From the NCBI RefSeq assembly GCF_009741925.1, contig NZ_WPCC01000005.1:1-64000 (forward strand): DNA of 64,000 bases, read 5' to 3'. Shown piece by piece: positions 39,129-47,616 of the stretch. The notes beneath the pieces were generated by a model. It was not told the origin of the DNA and made no database searches. It worked only from the letters and a program-made list of their open reading frames with translations. Within the stretch, counting starts at the first letter, position 1; each line of letters starts with the position of its first letter. The DNA comes from Natronomonas sp. CBA1123. Its GTDB lineage: Archaea > Halobacteriota > Halobacteria > Halobacteriales > Haloarculaceae. Both the position numbers and the translations under genes were made by a program.

Positions 39129-40307
39129 ATGAACGAGTACGGCGCCTATCGAGCGGCCTTCGAGGGCCGGGAGCTACCGACGGCCTTCGTCGACCGCGCG
39201 GCGCTGGCGGCGAACATCGCGCGCACAGCCGACCGAGCGGGTGGCCTCCCGGTTCGCGTCGCCTCGAAGTCGGTCCGGTGCCGGGCGGCACTGGAGCGGA
39301 TTCTCTCCGAGGACGGCTTCGAGGGCGTGATGTGTTACACCGGCCGCGAGGCAGTCGACCTCGCGAACGCGGGGTTCGACGATTTGCTCGTCGCCTACCC
39401 CGTCGTCGGCGACGCCGAACTCCGCGCAGTCGCCGAGCGCGTCGCCGAGGGCGCCGACATCACGCTGATGGTCGACTGCGCCGAACACGTCGAGCGAATC
39501 GCGAACGCCGCCGAGAAAGCGGGCGCGGACGTGCCGCTCTGTCTCGACCTCGATTGCTCGACGGAACATTTCGGCGTGTACTTCGGCGTCCGTCGGTCGC
39601 CGATTCGGACGCCCGAGGACGCGCTCGCCGTCGCCGAGACCGTCACCGAAGCCTCGGGTGTCCGCCTCACGGGGCTGATGGGCTATGAGGCCCAAATCGC
39701 CGGCCTGCCGGACCGAAACCCCGCCAACGGTGGTCTCGAGAACGCCGCGATGCGCCTGTTCAAGCAGCGCTCGAAACCCCTCGTCCGAAAGCGCCGACAG
39801 GCCGTCGCCGCGGCGCTGGACGACGAGTACGGCCTCGAATTCGTCAACGGCGGTGGGACGGGCAGCGTCGAGTTCACCCGCGAGGACCCACACGTGACGG
39901 AGGTTACCGTCGGGTCGGGCTTCTTTGCCCCACGGCAGTTCGACTGGTACGACCACCTCGACTACGAACCCGCCGCTGGCTACGCAATCGAGGTGACCCG
40001 CGAACCGACCGACGGCGTCTACACGTGCCGCGGCGGCGGCTACGTCGCCTCCGGCCCGGTCGGCCCTGACAAGGCGCCCGTCCCGTGGCTCCCCGAGGGG
40101 GCCGAACTGCTGGACAACGAGGGCGCCGGCGAAGTCCAGACGCCGGTCCGCTACGACGGGGACCTCGCGGTCGGCGACCCGGTCGTGATGCGACACGGGA
40201 AGGCGGGCGAGTTGTGCCGGTTCTTCGAGGAGTTGGCGGTCGTCGACGGCGAGGAAGTCGTCGACACCTGGAGTACGTATCGAGGTGATGGCCGATGTTA
40301 CATCTGA
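39129..40307 (+). CDS. PLP-dependent fold-III enzyme (alanine racemase / D-threonine aldolase-like)
   Basis: A 392-residue protein with an alanine-racemase-type TIM barrel. The putative PLP lysine is in VRVASKSVRCRAALE near residue 46. Later conserved pieces are CLDLDCSTEHFGVYFG, GLMGYEAQIAG, FVNGGGTGSVEF and a C-terminal beta domain with HGKAGELCRFFEELAVVDG. Members include D-threonine aldolases, D-amino acid deaminases and racemases; the exact reaction is unknown. It overlaps the following FAD oxidase gene by 13 nt, implying a shared pathway. Confidence 0.88.
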   Translation: MNEYGAYRAAFEGRELPTAFVDRAALAANIARTADRAGGLPVRVASKSVRCRAALERILSEDGFEGVMCYTGREAVDLANAGFDDLLVAYPVVGDAELRAVAERVAEGADITLMVDCAEHVERIANAAEKAGADVPLCLDLDCSTEHFGVYFGVRRSPIRTPEDALAVAETVTEASGVRLTGLMGYEAQIAGLPDRNPANGGLENAAMRLFKQRSKPLVRKRRQAVAAALDDEYGLEFVNGGGTGSVEFTREDPHVTEVTVGSGFFAPRQFDWYDHLDYEPAAGYAIEVTREPTDGVYTCRGGGYVASGPVGPDKAPVPWLPEGAELLDNEGAGEVQTPVRYDGDLAVGDPVVMRHGKAGELCRFFEELAVVDGEEVVDTWSTYRGDGRCYI

Positions 40308-41572
40308 CCGACGGCGTCTGGAAGAACTGGTCCGGAAGCGTCAGCGCACGTCCGACACACGTCCACTACCCCGAAACCGAGAGCGAACTCCGAACGGTCG
40401 TCGAAAACGCCGAGGGAACGCTTCGGGTCGCCGGCGCGGGCCACTCGTTCCCGCCGGTCGCGAAATCCGAAAAGACGTTCGTCTCCTTGGAGCGATACAC
40501 GGGACTCGTCGACGCCGACGCCGGAGCGCGGCAGGTGACCGTTCGGGCGGGGACGCCGCTGTGGCGGTTGACTGACGCGCTTGCCGACCACGGCCTCATG
40601 CTGGAGAATATGGGCGACATCGACGCCCAATCGATAGCCGGCGCGCTGTCGACGGGAACCCACGGAACTGGCACCGACTTCGGTGTGATGGCGACGCAAG
40701 CCGCCGGATTGCGATTGATTACCGCCGACGGTAGCATTCTCGACCTCGAACGCGGTGACGACCGCTTCTCCCACGCACAGGTGTCTCTCGGCACGCTCGG
40801 CGTCCTCAGCACTGTCACCCTCGACGTGGTCGACGACTACCGACTCCGCGAGCGGAAACGACCGGTCGACATCGAGGACGTACTCGCGAACCTCGAGGAG
40901 TACCGCGAGTTCCGCAACTTCGAGTTCTGGTGGTTCCCTCACACCGATACGGCACTCGTCAAGACGCTCGAAGAGACCGACGAGACGGGCGAACCCGGCC
41001 GCCTCGACGCCATCGAGGAGCGCATCGAGAACCTCGCGTGGGAAGGCATCAACCGCGTCGGCAGACGGCTACCGCGGGCCGCACCATCTCTGAACCGAAT
41101 CACGACGGGGACGTTCGCCGACTCCGAGCGGGTCGGCCCGGCCAAAGACATCTACCCGACGACCCGCGACGTGCGGTTCAACGAGACTGAGTACGGCGTT
41201 CCCCGTGAGGACGCCGCCGAAGTCCTCCGGGAACTCCGCGATGTCGTCGAGTCCCACGACGTGCTGTTTCCGGTCGAGTTCCGCGACGTGGCCGGCGATT
41301 CGATACCGCTGTCGCCGGCGACCGGCCGCGATTCGACGTTCATCGCGGTCCATACCTACCACCGCCGACCGTACGAGTCGCTTGTCGCCGACTCCGAGAC
41401 CGTCTTCGACCGCTTCGAGGGCCGCCCCCACTGGGGGAAACACCACACCAAGACCGCCGCCGACCTCGAAGGGCTGTATCCCGAGTGGGAAGCGTTCCTC
41501 GACGTGCGTGCGGAGTTAGACCCGGAGGGGTTGTTCCTGAACGACCACCTCCGGGAACTGTTCGGGTGCTGA
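40295..41572 (+). CDS. FAD-linked oxidase of the D-arabinono-1,4-lactone oxidase family
   Basis: A 425-residue flavoprotein of the VAO/aldonolactone oxidase family. The FAD-binding domain has RVAGAGHSFPPVAKSEKTF, LMLENMGDIDAQSIAGALS and TGTHGTGTDFGVMATQ. The C-terminal substrate cap ends with the family motif HWGKHHTKTAADL and FLDVRAELDPEGLFLNDHL. In this family the HWGKxH residues act near the flavin. A GAGGTGATG-type ribosome binding site lies inside the upstream gene. Likely substrates are sugar lactones or alditols, but the pairing with a PLP enzyme suggests something else. Confidence 0.92.
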   Translation: MLHLTDGVWKNWSGSVSARPTHVHYPETESELRTVVENAEGTLRVAGAGHSFPPVAKSEKTFVSLERYTGLVDADAGARQVTVRAGTPLWRLTDALADHGLMLENMGDIDAQSIAGALSTGTHGTGTDFGVMATQAAGLRLITADGSILDLERGDDRFSHAQVSLGTLGVLSTVTLDVVDDYRLRERKRPVDIEDVLANLEEYREFRNFEFWWFPHTDTALVKTLEETDETGEPGRLDAIEERIENLAWEGINRVGRRLPRAAPSLNRITTGTFADSERVGPAKDIYPTTRDVRFNETEYGVPREDAAEVLRELRDVVESHDVLFPVEFRDVAGDSIPLSPATGRDSTFIAVHTYHRRPYESLVADSETVFDRFEGRPHWGKHHTKTAADLEGLYPEWEAFLDVRAELDPEGLFLNDHLRELFGC

Positions 41573-41630
41573 GCCCTCGTCGGCCATTCCGTCGGCCGAT
41601 TTAATACCGTTCGACACCGACGCTCGGTAG

Positions 41631-42146
41631 ATGCCGAACTCGAACGCGAAGGGCGACCGCCGGGAGCGCGAACTCGTCAACGAACTCGACGGGGCCGGGT
41701 TCGCGGTGATGCGAGCGCCGGCCTCCGGCAGCGCGACCGAGCGGGAACTGCCGGACGTGCTCGCGGGCGACGGCGAGATGTTCTACGCCATCGAGGCGAA
41801 ATCCTCAAGCGGCGACCCGATTTATCTGACCGGCGAGGAAATCGAGGCGCTCGTGTACTTCTCGCGGAACTTCGGCGCGAAACCGCGGGTCGCCGCCCGC
41901 TTCGACCGCGAGGATTGGTACTTCTTCCATCCCGGCGACCTCTATACGACCGACGGCGGCAACTACCGGGTGAAGAAGGAGACCGCCATCGCGGAAGGCA
42001 CCGACTTCGCGGAGTTCGTCGGTGATTCCGAGAAGGTCACGCTCGAAGAGGTCGCCGTCGGCTCGGACGACGGCCCTGACCGCGACGTGCTGGAAGCCCT
42101 CGCACGCGGAGACCTCTCGGTCGACGACGCCGCCGAGATGCTGTAG
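41631..42146 (+). CDS. hjc: Holliday junction resolvase Hjc
   Basis: A 171-residue archaeal resolvase that cleaves four-way DNA junctions as a dimer. The endonuclease active-site set is visible: Glu in [14 protein letters not shown], Asp in [10 protein letters not shown], and Glu-x-Lys in [12 protein letters not shown]. The C-terminal 45 residues are an acidic extension with [16 protein letters not shown], not needed for the nuclease fold. A TTTAATACC TATA-like element lies about 27 nt upstream. Confidence 0.95.
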   Translation: MPNSNAKGDRRERELVNELDGAGFAVMRAPASGSATERELPDVLAGDGEMFYAIEAKSSSGDPIYLTGEEIEALVYFSRNFGAKPRVAARFDREDWYFFHPGDLYTTDGGNYRVKKETAIAEGTDFAEFVGDSEKVTLEEVAVGSDDGPDRDVLEALARGDLSVDDAAEML

Positions 42147-42291
42147 AAACCCGATTCGTCTCGTTTTTAGGTAGTTGAGTGAACGTAGGTACAGTGTCAT
42201 CCATCACAGCCACCCGAACGGATACCTCTTCCGAATATTATCGAATTATCTTCGAAACGTTCATGTGCTTGGTTGATAATCGTAAACTGAA

Positions 42292-42459
42292 ATGAGTAGT
42301 TCAGAGAACGTTCGGGCGTCGGATTCGGAAAACGGTGTACAGTCGTCGTACGACTACCGGAACGGCGAGCCCGCGTTCATCATCGCGGACGTCACGACCG
42401 ACGACGCGTGGCTGTCGGTCCCCGCCGGACAGGAAACGGACCTCTCGGAGTGGCAGTAG
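42292..42459 (+). CDS. Small haloarchaeal protein of 55 residues
   Basis: An ATG at 42292 opens a short frame encoding MSSSENVRASDSENG, then YDYRNGEPAFIIADVTTDD, AWLSVPAGQE and a TDLSEWQ ending, with its stop just before the convergent SWIM gene. The composition is acidic and the ending AWLSVPAGQE-type segment matches a widespread small haloarchaeal family of unknown function. Upstream sequence (42147-42291) is unusually AT-rich with GATAATC elements, consistent with a strong promoter. No cysteine or DNA-binding motif is visible. Confidence 0.75.
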   Translation: MSSSENVRASDSENGVQSSYDYRNGEPAFIIADVTTDDAWLSVPAGQETDLSEWQ

Positions 42460-42460
42460 G

Positions 42461-43108
42461 TCACTCGACGAGCATCTCCTCGCGGACCGCAAGCCGCGCA
42501 TACGGGAAGGCGTAACGCGGCCGCTCGTCGAGGCCCGAGTCGGCGTCACCCGAAAACGGGTAGACGACCTCCACGACCGGGTCATCGGGCGGATACCCCT
42601 CGTTTTTCGGGTACTCCGCGACCGTACACCCCGCGGCGTCGATGTAGCGCTCGTCTGCGCGCTCGTCGGTCAGTCGGTAGACGACGACCGTATCGCCCGT
42701 CTCGCGGTCGGTCGCGATGTCGCCGCGTTCGAGCCAGCAATCGCCACAGACCGCCGCCCCCGACTCGGGGACGAACGATTCGTGGCCACAGACCGCACAG
42801 TCGGCCCGCCGCTTGCCCGGCGCCGGGACGCGTCGCTCGGTAACTTCCAGTGCCACCCGGCGGAGGTGCTTGCAGCGCTCACCGCGGATTTCGTGGTCCG
42901 GACAACTGCAGTCGCCACGGGGGAGGTCGACGACGTAGGTGGCGCCGGAGCTGCTGTCGACAGCGTAGCGGCCGCTACCGAGCGGTCTGACCGCCATCGG
43001 CTCCGTCCACGCTCGCGCCGACCGGTCGTCCAGCCGGCGCGTATCGGGCGCCAGAGGCCGCCGACGCGAGGAGTCCGATGACGCTGGTGTGTGTTCTGGA
43101 TGCGTCAT
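42461..43108 (-). CDS. SWIM zinc-finger protein
   Basis: A 215-residue soluble protein. The SWIM motif CxCxnCxH is present as DCSCPDHEIRGERCKHLRRV near residues 66-85. A second zinc site follows as CAVCGHESF with CGDCWLERGD. The last 90 residues form an acidic domain (VVVYRLTDERADERYIDAAG). SWIM domains bind DNA or proteins, and in archaea are often linked to recombination; the nearby hjc is suggestive but not proof. Confidence 0.85.
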   Translation of the reverse strand: MTHPEHTPASSDSSRRRPLAPDTRRLDDRSARAWTEPMAVRPLGSGRYAVDSSSGATYVVDLPRGDCSCPDHEIRGERCKHLRRVALEVTERRVPAPGKRRADCAVCGHESFVPESGAAVCGDCWLERGDIATDRETGDTVVVYRLTDERADERYIDAAGCTVAEYPKNEGYPPDDPVVEVVYPFSGDADSGLDERPRYAFPYARLAVREEMLVE

Positions 43109-43310
43109 GTTCCAGTCGAAACGTAGGCGTCGAAGACTAATGAGTCACTCGACGTTTCACGACCGTTCGCGTCGTTTTTCGCCAAAATATCTCGCCACTG
43201 CCCCCGATTTCGAGTGTCCGCACGAACCGCTCGTCATCCATCGGTCGTCGTCGACCCACCGGCGCCTCGCCTTCGAAGCGCTTTTGGCCCACACCGTCGG
43301 AATCCCGACC

Positions 43311-43508
43311 ATGGACCGTGATGCCGTCGTCGAAGCCATCGTCGCGTTCGTCGGCGTTGCCACACTTGCCGCCATCATCCTCTACATCGGTAACACGTAC
43401 AACGACGGCGGGCTTTCGGGCGACGGCGGCGTCGCCCTGGTCGGCGCTATCGCCTTCTTCATCGTCTTCATGTCCGTCATCGGCGTCGGCCTCTCCCGGC
43501 GCTACTGA
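43311..43508 (+). CDS. Small two-segment haloarchaeal membrane protein
   Basis: A 65-residue protein starting MDRDAVVEAIVAFVGVATL, with membrane segments at residues 6-26 and 40-60 joined by a Gly/Asp loop (YNDGGLSGDGG), and ending GVGLSRRY. It is conserved-looking and haloarchaeal in style but not functionally characterised. Its last bases overlap the 3' end of the convergent priL by 7 nt. The 200 nt upstream (43109-43310) hold only a promoter-like region. Confidence 0.75.
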   Translation: MDRDAVVEAIVAFVGVATLAAIILYIGNTYNDGGLSGDGGVALVGAIAFFIVFMSVIGVGLSRRY

Positions 43509-44567
43509 GCGCGCCAGTCAGTTAGCTGCTCTTCCGGTGCCGCCTCCAGCCGCTGTTCGTAGTATGACAGCGGGTGCTCGATTGACTCACACAGCTCGTC
43601 TTTGTCGACACAGTCGCCGTAGTCGTCCATGACCGCACACGACGGCGGCGCCGCGACCGACCCCTCGCCGTCAGCCCCGCGGAGTCGGTCGACCTGCGCC
43701 CGAATCGAATCGGCTGCCTCCCCCTCTATCGCACACAACTCGACGACCTCGTCGCGGTCAAGGCCGGCACTCACGAGGAAGGCAACGAGCGAGAACCGCG
43801 AGCGGTCGGGGAGTGCCTCCCCCTCCCGAGCGCGAGTCAGCAGCGCACGCATACACGGCGGGAACAGTCCCGGCACCACCGCATCGAACGCCGTCGGCGG
43901 GTCGAGGTCAGCGACGCTGCGGCGAATCGCCGACAGCTCCGAATCGAGCGGGTCACCGATGCCCTCGGGCACCGACAGCGGAAGCCCCTCCTCGACGCGC
44001 CGGCCGACGGCCTCCCGAAGCAGCGTGTACAACTCCGGCCGCGAGACGGGGACGCGCCCCGAGTCGAGCGGTCGGCCGACGAGACGCCACCGCTCGCCCG
44101 ACAGCGCCGCCGCGAGTTCGAGATACGCCGTGACCGCGACGCTGAACTCGCCGTCGCCGGTGGGTTCGATACGCCCCGATAGCCCGAAATCCGCGAGCAG
44201 TCGGTCGAGCGTCAGCCGCTCGCCGCCCGCGCTCTTCAGCTCCAAATCGGCCTCGAAATCCTCGACGAACCGCTCGCGTGCCGTCGCGGCCTCGGCGGCC
44301 GCGTACTTCTCGACGGCACCCGGTACGTCCAGAAGCGAAACGAGCACGCGAGCGACCGGATAGGAGAGCAGTTCCGCCCGGTCGCTCCACGCTCGTGGCT
44401 CCTCGGCTTCGGTAGTCCCCTCCAACAGCGCGCGCTGGACGCGCTCGCGGCCGCGTTCGACGGCCGGACCCCCCCTCGACGACGAGGGCTGCGAGGTCGA
44501 CCTCCGCGGCCTCGACTGCCTCGCGGGAGGCGTCGAGGAACGGGTACCGAGCGTGGAGCCGCTGCAT
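43502..44567 (-). pseudogene. priL: DNA primase large subunit PriL with a +1 frameshift
   Basis: PriL partners the catalytic PriS in making replication primers and holds an Fe-S cluster. Translation from ATG 44567 gives MQRLHARYPFLDASREAVEA and DLAALVVEGG. A run of seven C on the plus strand (44469-44475) then shifts the frame; with six, the protein continues GPAVERGRERVQRALLEG and runs through SRPELYTLLREAVGRRVEEG, the Cys-containing FPPCMRALL, SCAVMDDYGDCVDKDELC and HPLSYYEQRLE. The Fe-S cysteines are all present downstream. PriL is essential, so a base-call error is the most likely cause. Confidence 0.9.
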
Positions 44568-45265
44568 GCTCTCGGGTATCGTTGCGGGGCCGATAAACGC
44601 ACCGACCCCGACTGCAGGATTATTCGTTTTGGGAGTCGGGCGTGGGAACGAGGATAGCACTACCTCGAAAGCCCTCGGCGCGGTGGCGGCCGCTGCTCGG
44701 GATACCCTCACTTCGTTCGGGTAGTGCCCGAGCAGCGACGCTCCTTCGGCGCCACCGCGCCTCACGGGTCGCTCTGCTCACGGCTCCTTCCAGTCGCCGC
44801 TCGCATTTCCGAGACACTCTCTTCGGTCGTGTCTCGCGCTCCCCGTTCGGCCAACCGAGACGCTCACTTCGTTCGCGTCTCGCACGCCTCGCCCTTTCAG
44901 TCCGCCAAGGATGTCGCTGTTCGACCCGCTGTAGCCCTGCCCTTCCCCGGGTTGCGCGGTCGGCAAAGGCCGACACGCGCTCCCGGCCGAGCATCTTTCA
45001 TCCGGCGCGCGAGAAACGCGCGAGGGACGAACGAGACGCGAAGCGTCGAGTGAGTCGGTTGGGGAGGAGCGTGGTTGCGGTGCTGTGCTGTCCGTGGCGG
45101 AATCGAAGGTGAGCGCAGAGCGGTCCGCGGGAGTCGAGCCAGCCGAGGGCTTCGAAGGCAGTACTGAATACGTGATACGAGAAGTGCGTGGTCCGTCCGT
45201 CCAAGCAATCGTCTCCAGAGAGTCGACACGCCTATACTCGCCCACCCCGACCCGAGGAACAACCC
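44568..45265. other. Non-coding region rich in stem-loops
   Basis: No convincing gene is present in either strand for about 0.7 kb. The first part holds a long imperfect inverted repeat (arms GGCGCGGTGGCG at 44677-44688 and CGCCACCGCGCC at 44750-44761) and two smaller hairpins at 44810-44836 and 44856-44882. All three have apical loops of the pattern TCACTTCGTTC or TCTCTTCGGTC. The second half has short repeats such as GACGCGAAGCGTC. It separates priL (reading away to the left) from the zinc-ribbon gene. The open frames here lack normal haloarchaeal composition. Confidence 0.65.
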
Positions 45266-45853
45266 GTGCGTCTCAGGTATCGCTGTCCCGGCTGTCGGAC
45301 GACGAGCAACCTCCACGACCCCGAGTGTGAGTTCGAGGGCACCGACCGCCGACACATCGAGAAAGCGTATACGGACCTCTTGGCGCCGCTGTCGGCCCGG
45401 ACCTACGACGACGAGGACGCACTCCGCGAGGACCTCCCCGAACGCTGGAGCGGCCTCCACGCCGCCGTTTTGCGTCGGCTCCGAGGCGACCAACGAGTCG
45501 TCGACGAAGACGACGAACTCCGACTGCTGACGCCCGAGGAGTACAAAGAGCGGGTCTCTCAACCCACCTTCGAGCCGCTGAAGACCATCTACGAGAAGGG
45601 CAGCGTCCCCGGTGCCCACGACAACAGCGTGTTTGCAATGGTAGCGTTCTACGAGATGGTGGGTCTCTCGTGGGAGGAGACCCGCGAGAACACCATCGAC
45701 TGGCTGGAAACCTCGGGGACGTGGAACCGCGGCGGCTTCGAGGAGGCCTCACCCGCCGAGTTGGTCGACTCGAAGAAACACGTCTACGAACAGGGCTACG
45801 GCTGGAAGGAGAAGGCACAGGCGGCGAAGGCGGTCATCGACCGCCACCTCTAG
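45266..45853 (+). CDS. Haloarchaeal zinc-ribbon protein of unknown function
   Basis: I start this 195-residue protein at GTG 45266 (VRLRYRCPGCRTTSNLHD) because the zinc ribbon begins there and the upstream frame is arginine-rich. The N-terminal CPGC and PECEFEG provide a probable metal site, and the rest is acidic and helical, with LRLLTPEEYKERVSQPTFE, DNSVFAMVAFYEMVGLSWEE and KKHVYEQGYGWKEKAQAAKA. The arrangement of a winged-helix-like centre suggests nucleic-acid binding. It ends in a four-base stop overlap with the convergent acetyltransferase-like gene. Confidence 0.78.
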   Translation: MRLRYRCPGCRTTSNLHDPECEFEGTDRRHIEKAYTDLLAPLSARTYDDEDALREDLPERWSGLHAAVLRRLRGDQRVVDEDDELRLLTPEEYKERVSQPTFEPLKTIYEKGSVPGAHDNSVFAMVAFYEMVGLSWEETRENTIDWLETSGTWNRGGFEEASPAELVDSKKHVYEQGYGWKEKAQAAKAVIDRHL

Positions 45854-46236
45854 TTGGGCGACCACCGATACCGCGTCGTCGTCGTGCCGTCGAAGCGCGG
45901 ACCGGGGCCGTGTTCCTCGAAGGCGGCGCGTTCGACGGCTTCCCGAGCCGCCTCGTCGCCGTCGGGGACGAGCAACTCGACGGCCATTCCCTCCCGTTCG
46001 GCGAAGCGGGTCGGCTCTTCGAGCAGTCGCTCACAGAGGTCGGCGTCGCCCTCCAGTTGCGTGACGTGGACCGTCCTTCCCTGTGCGTCGTAGCTGACGA
46101 ACCCCGCGACGCCGTCGTCGGCGTCGGCGACCCGAACCGTTCGGTCGTGGACGAGGTTCCGCATCACGTCGGTCGGCGCGCCGGTCAGCGTCGCCAGCCG
46201 TTCGGCGTCGGCCTCGACGGCGTCCCGGATGTCCAT
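45850..46236 (-). CDS. Small GNAT-like N-acetyltransferase
   Basis: A 128-residue protein starting at ATG 46236 (MDIRDAVEADAERLATLTG), a typical GNAT opening. VRVADADDGVAGFVSYDAQG and VHVTQLEGDADLCERLLEE match strands 2-4 and the following helix, and the C-terminal half has AVELLVPDGDEAAREAVERA. The acetyl-CoA loop (Q/RxxGxG/A) is not clear, so activity is uncertain. A longer frame to 46308 adds a basic stretch and is rejected. The partner substrate is unknown. Confidence 0.7.
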   Translation of the reverse strand: MDIRDAVEADAERLATLTGAPTDVMRNLVHDRTVRVADADDGVAGFVSYDAQGRTVHVTQLEGDADLCERLLEEPTRFAEREGMAVELLVPDGDEAAREAVERAAFEEHGPGPRFDGTTTTRYRWSPN

Positions 46237-46386
46237 ACACCCGATAAGACACTCGCGGGAAATAAACTTCCCCCGCAAGGGATGGGAATGACCGCGCCGG
46301 TGACGCAATAATCGCCGTAAGCCGCCCCCGGAGCAGACCCACGGAACATGGACAGGATTATCTCCCGTGACTGGCTACCGGCGGGT

Positions 46387-46428
46387 ATGAGCCATCACAC
46401 CGTACAGCAGGTGATTGTATGCGCGTAG
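46387..46428 (+). promoter_or_regulatory. Possible upstream ORF overlapping the lysC start
   Basis: An ATG at 46387 opens a 13-codon frame encoding MSHHTVQQVIVCA that ends 10 nt inside lysC. A TATA-like GGATTATC near 46352-46359 would place the transcript start just before it. It might be a leader peptide or merely chance. Confidence 0.3.
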
Positions 46429-47603
46429 TCGCCAAGTTCGGCGGAACGAGTCTCGGCAACGGCGACCGGGTCAACCGTGCCGCCGACTCCATCGCCGCCG
46501 CCGTCGAGAAGGGCCACGAGGTCGCCATCGTCGCGAGCGCGATGGGGTCGACGACGGACTTCCTGCTCGACGCCATCGAGTTCGAGGCCGACGAGGCCGA
46601 CGAAGCCGAAATCGTCTCGATGGGCGAACGCACCTCCGTCCGGATGCTGAAGGCCGCCCTCGGCGCCCGCGGTATCGACGCGAAGTTCCTCGAACCCGGC
46701 ACCGACAGTTGGCCGGTCATCACCGACGAACACGGCGAAGTCGACGTCGAGGAAACCCAGCGCCGCGCCAAACAGTTGGCCGCGGATATGTCCTCGAAGG
46801 GGTACGTCCCCGTCATCACGGGCTTTCTCGCACAGGACCACGCCGGCAACGTGACGACGCTGGGCCGCGGCGGCTCCGACACCACCGCCGTCATGCTCGG
46901 CAACTACATGAGCGCCGACGAAGTCGTCATCATCACCGACGTCGAGGGCGTGATGACCGGCGACCCCCGCGTCGTCGAGGGCGCACGCAACGTCGGCGAA
47001 ATCACCGTCGACGAACTCCGCAATCTCTCCTTCCGCGGTGCCGAAGTCGTCGCCCCCTCCGCGCTTTCATATAAGACAAACGACATGACCGTCCGAGTCG
47101 CCCACTACCAACACGGCGACTTACTGGAGGGCGGGACGACCATCGAAGGACAGTTCCAGAACCTCATCGACCTCCGGGAGACGCCGCTCGCGTGTCTCAC
47201 CGTCGCCGGTCGGGCCATCCGCAACACGCCCGGCATCCTCTCGGAGCTGTCGGTCGCGCTGTCGGAGTCGGACATCAACGTCGACGCCGTCGCAAGCGGG
47301 ATGGACTCGGTGACGTTCTACATCGACGAGGAAATCGCCGAGCGCGCCGAGAACGTCCTCCATCAGGCGGTCATCGACGCCGAGCCGCTCTCCAGCGTCA
47401 CCGTCGACGACAACGTCGCCGTCATCCGCGTCACCGGCGGCGAGTTGCCCAACCAATCGGGCATCATTCAGGGCATCATCGACCCGCTGTCGGAGGAACA
47501 CATCACCATCCACGACCTCATCACCAGCGCCACCTCCGTCGCCGTCTTCGTCGACTGGGACGACCGGGAGGAGGCGCTCGAAATCATCCAAGAGGCCGTC
47601 TAA
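46419..47603 (+). CDS. lysC: Aspartate kinase
   Basis: A 394-residue enzyme that phosphorylates aspartate, the first step to lysine, threonine and methionine. The kinase domain starts MRVVAKFGGTSLGNGDRVN and includes VSMGERTSVRMLKAAL, GRGGSDTTAVML and VEGVMTGDPRVV. The C-terminal 140 residues are two ACT domains (TPGILSELSVALSESDINVD and NQSGIIQGIIDPLSEEHITI) that usually bind lysine or threonine for feedback control. An overlapping short upstream frame may be regulatory. The next gene is convergent. Confidence 0.97.
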   Translation: MRVVAKFGGTSLGNGDRVNRAADSIAAAVEKGHEVAIVASAMGSTTDFLLDAIEFEADEADEAEIVSMGERTSVRMLKAALGARGIDAKFLEPGTDSWPVITDEHGEVDVEETQRRAKQLAADMSSKGYVPVITGFLAQDHAGNVTTLGRGGSDTTAVMLGNYMSADEVVIITDVEGVMTGDPRVVEGARNVGEITVDELRNLSFRGAEVVAPSALSYKTNDMTVRVAHYQHGDLLEGGTTIEGQFQNLIDLRETPLACLTVAGRAIRNTPGILSELSVALSESDINVDAVASGMDSVTFYIDEEIAERAENVLHQAVIDAEPLSSVTVDDNVAVIRVTGGELPNQSGIIQGIIDPLSEEHITIHDLITSATSVAVFVDWDDREEALEIIQEAV

Positions 47604-47616
47604 CGCGCGAACGACG

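Noticed and set aside
44603-45265. Arg/Ser-rich ORFs such as 44642-45112
   Set aside because: They lack acidic haloarchaeal composition and domains and coincide with inverted repeats.
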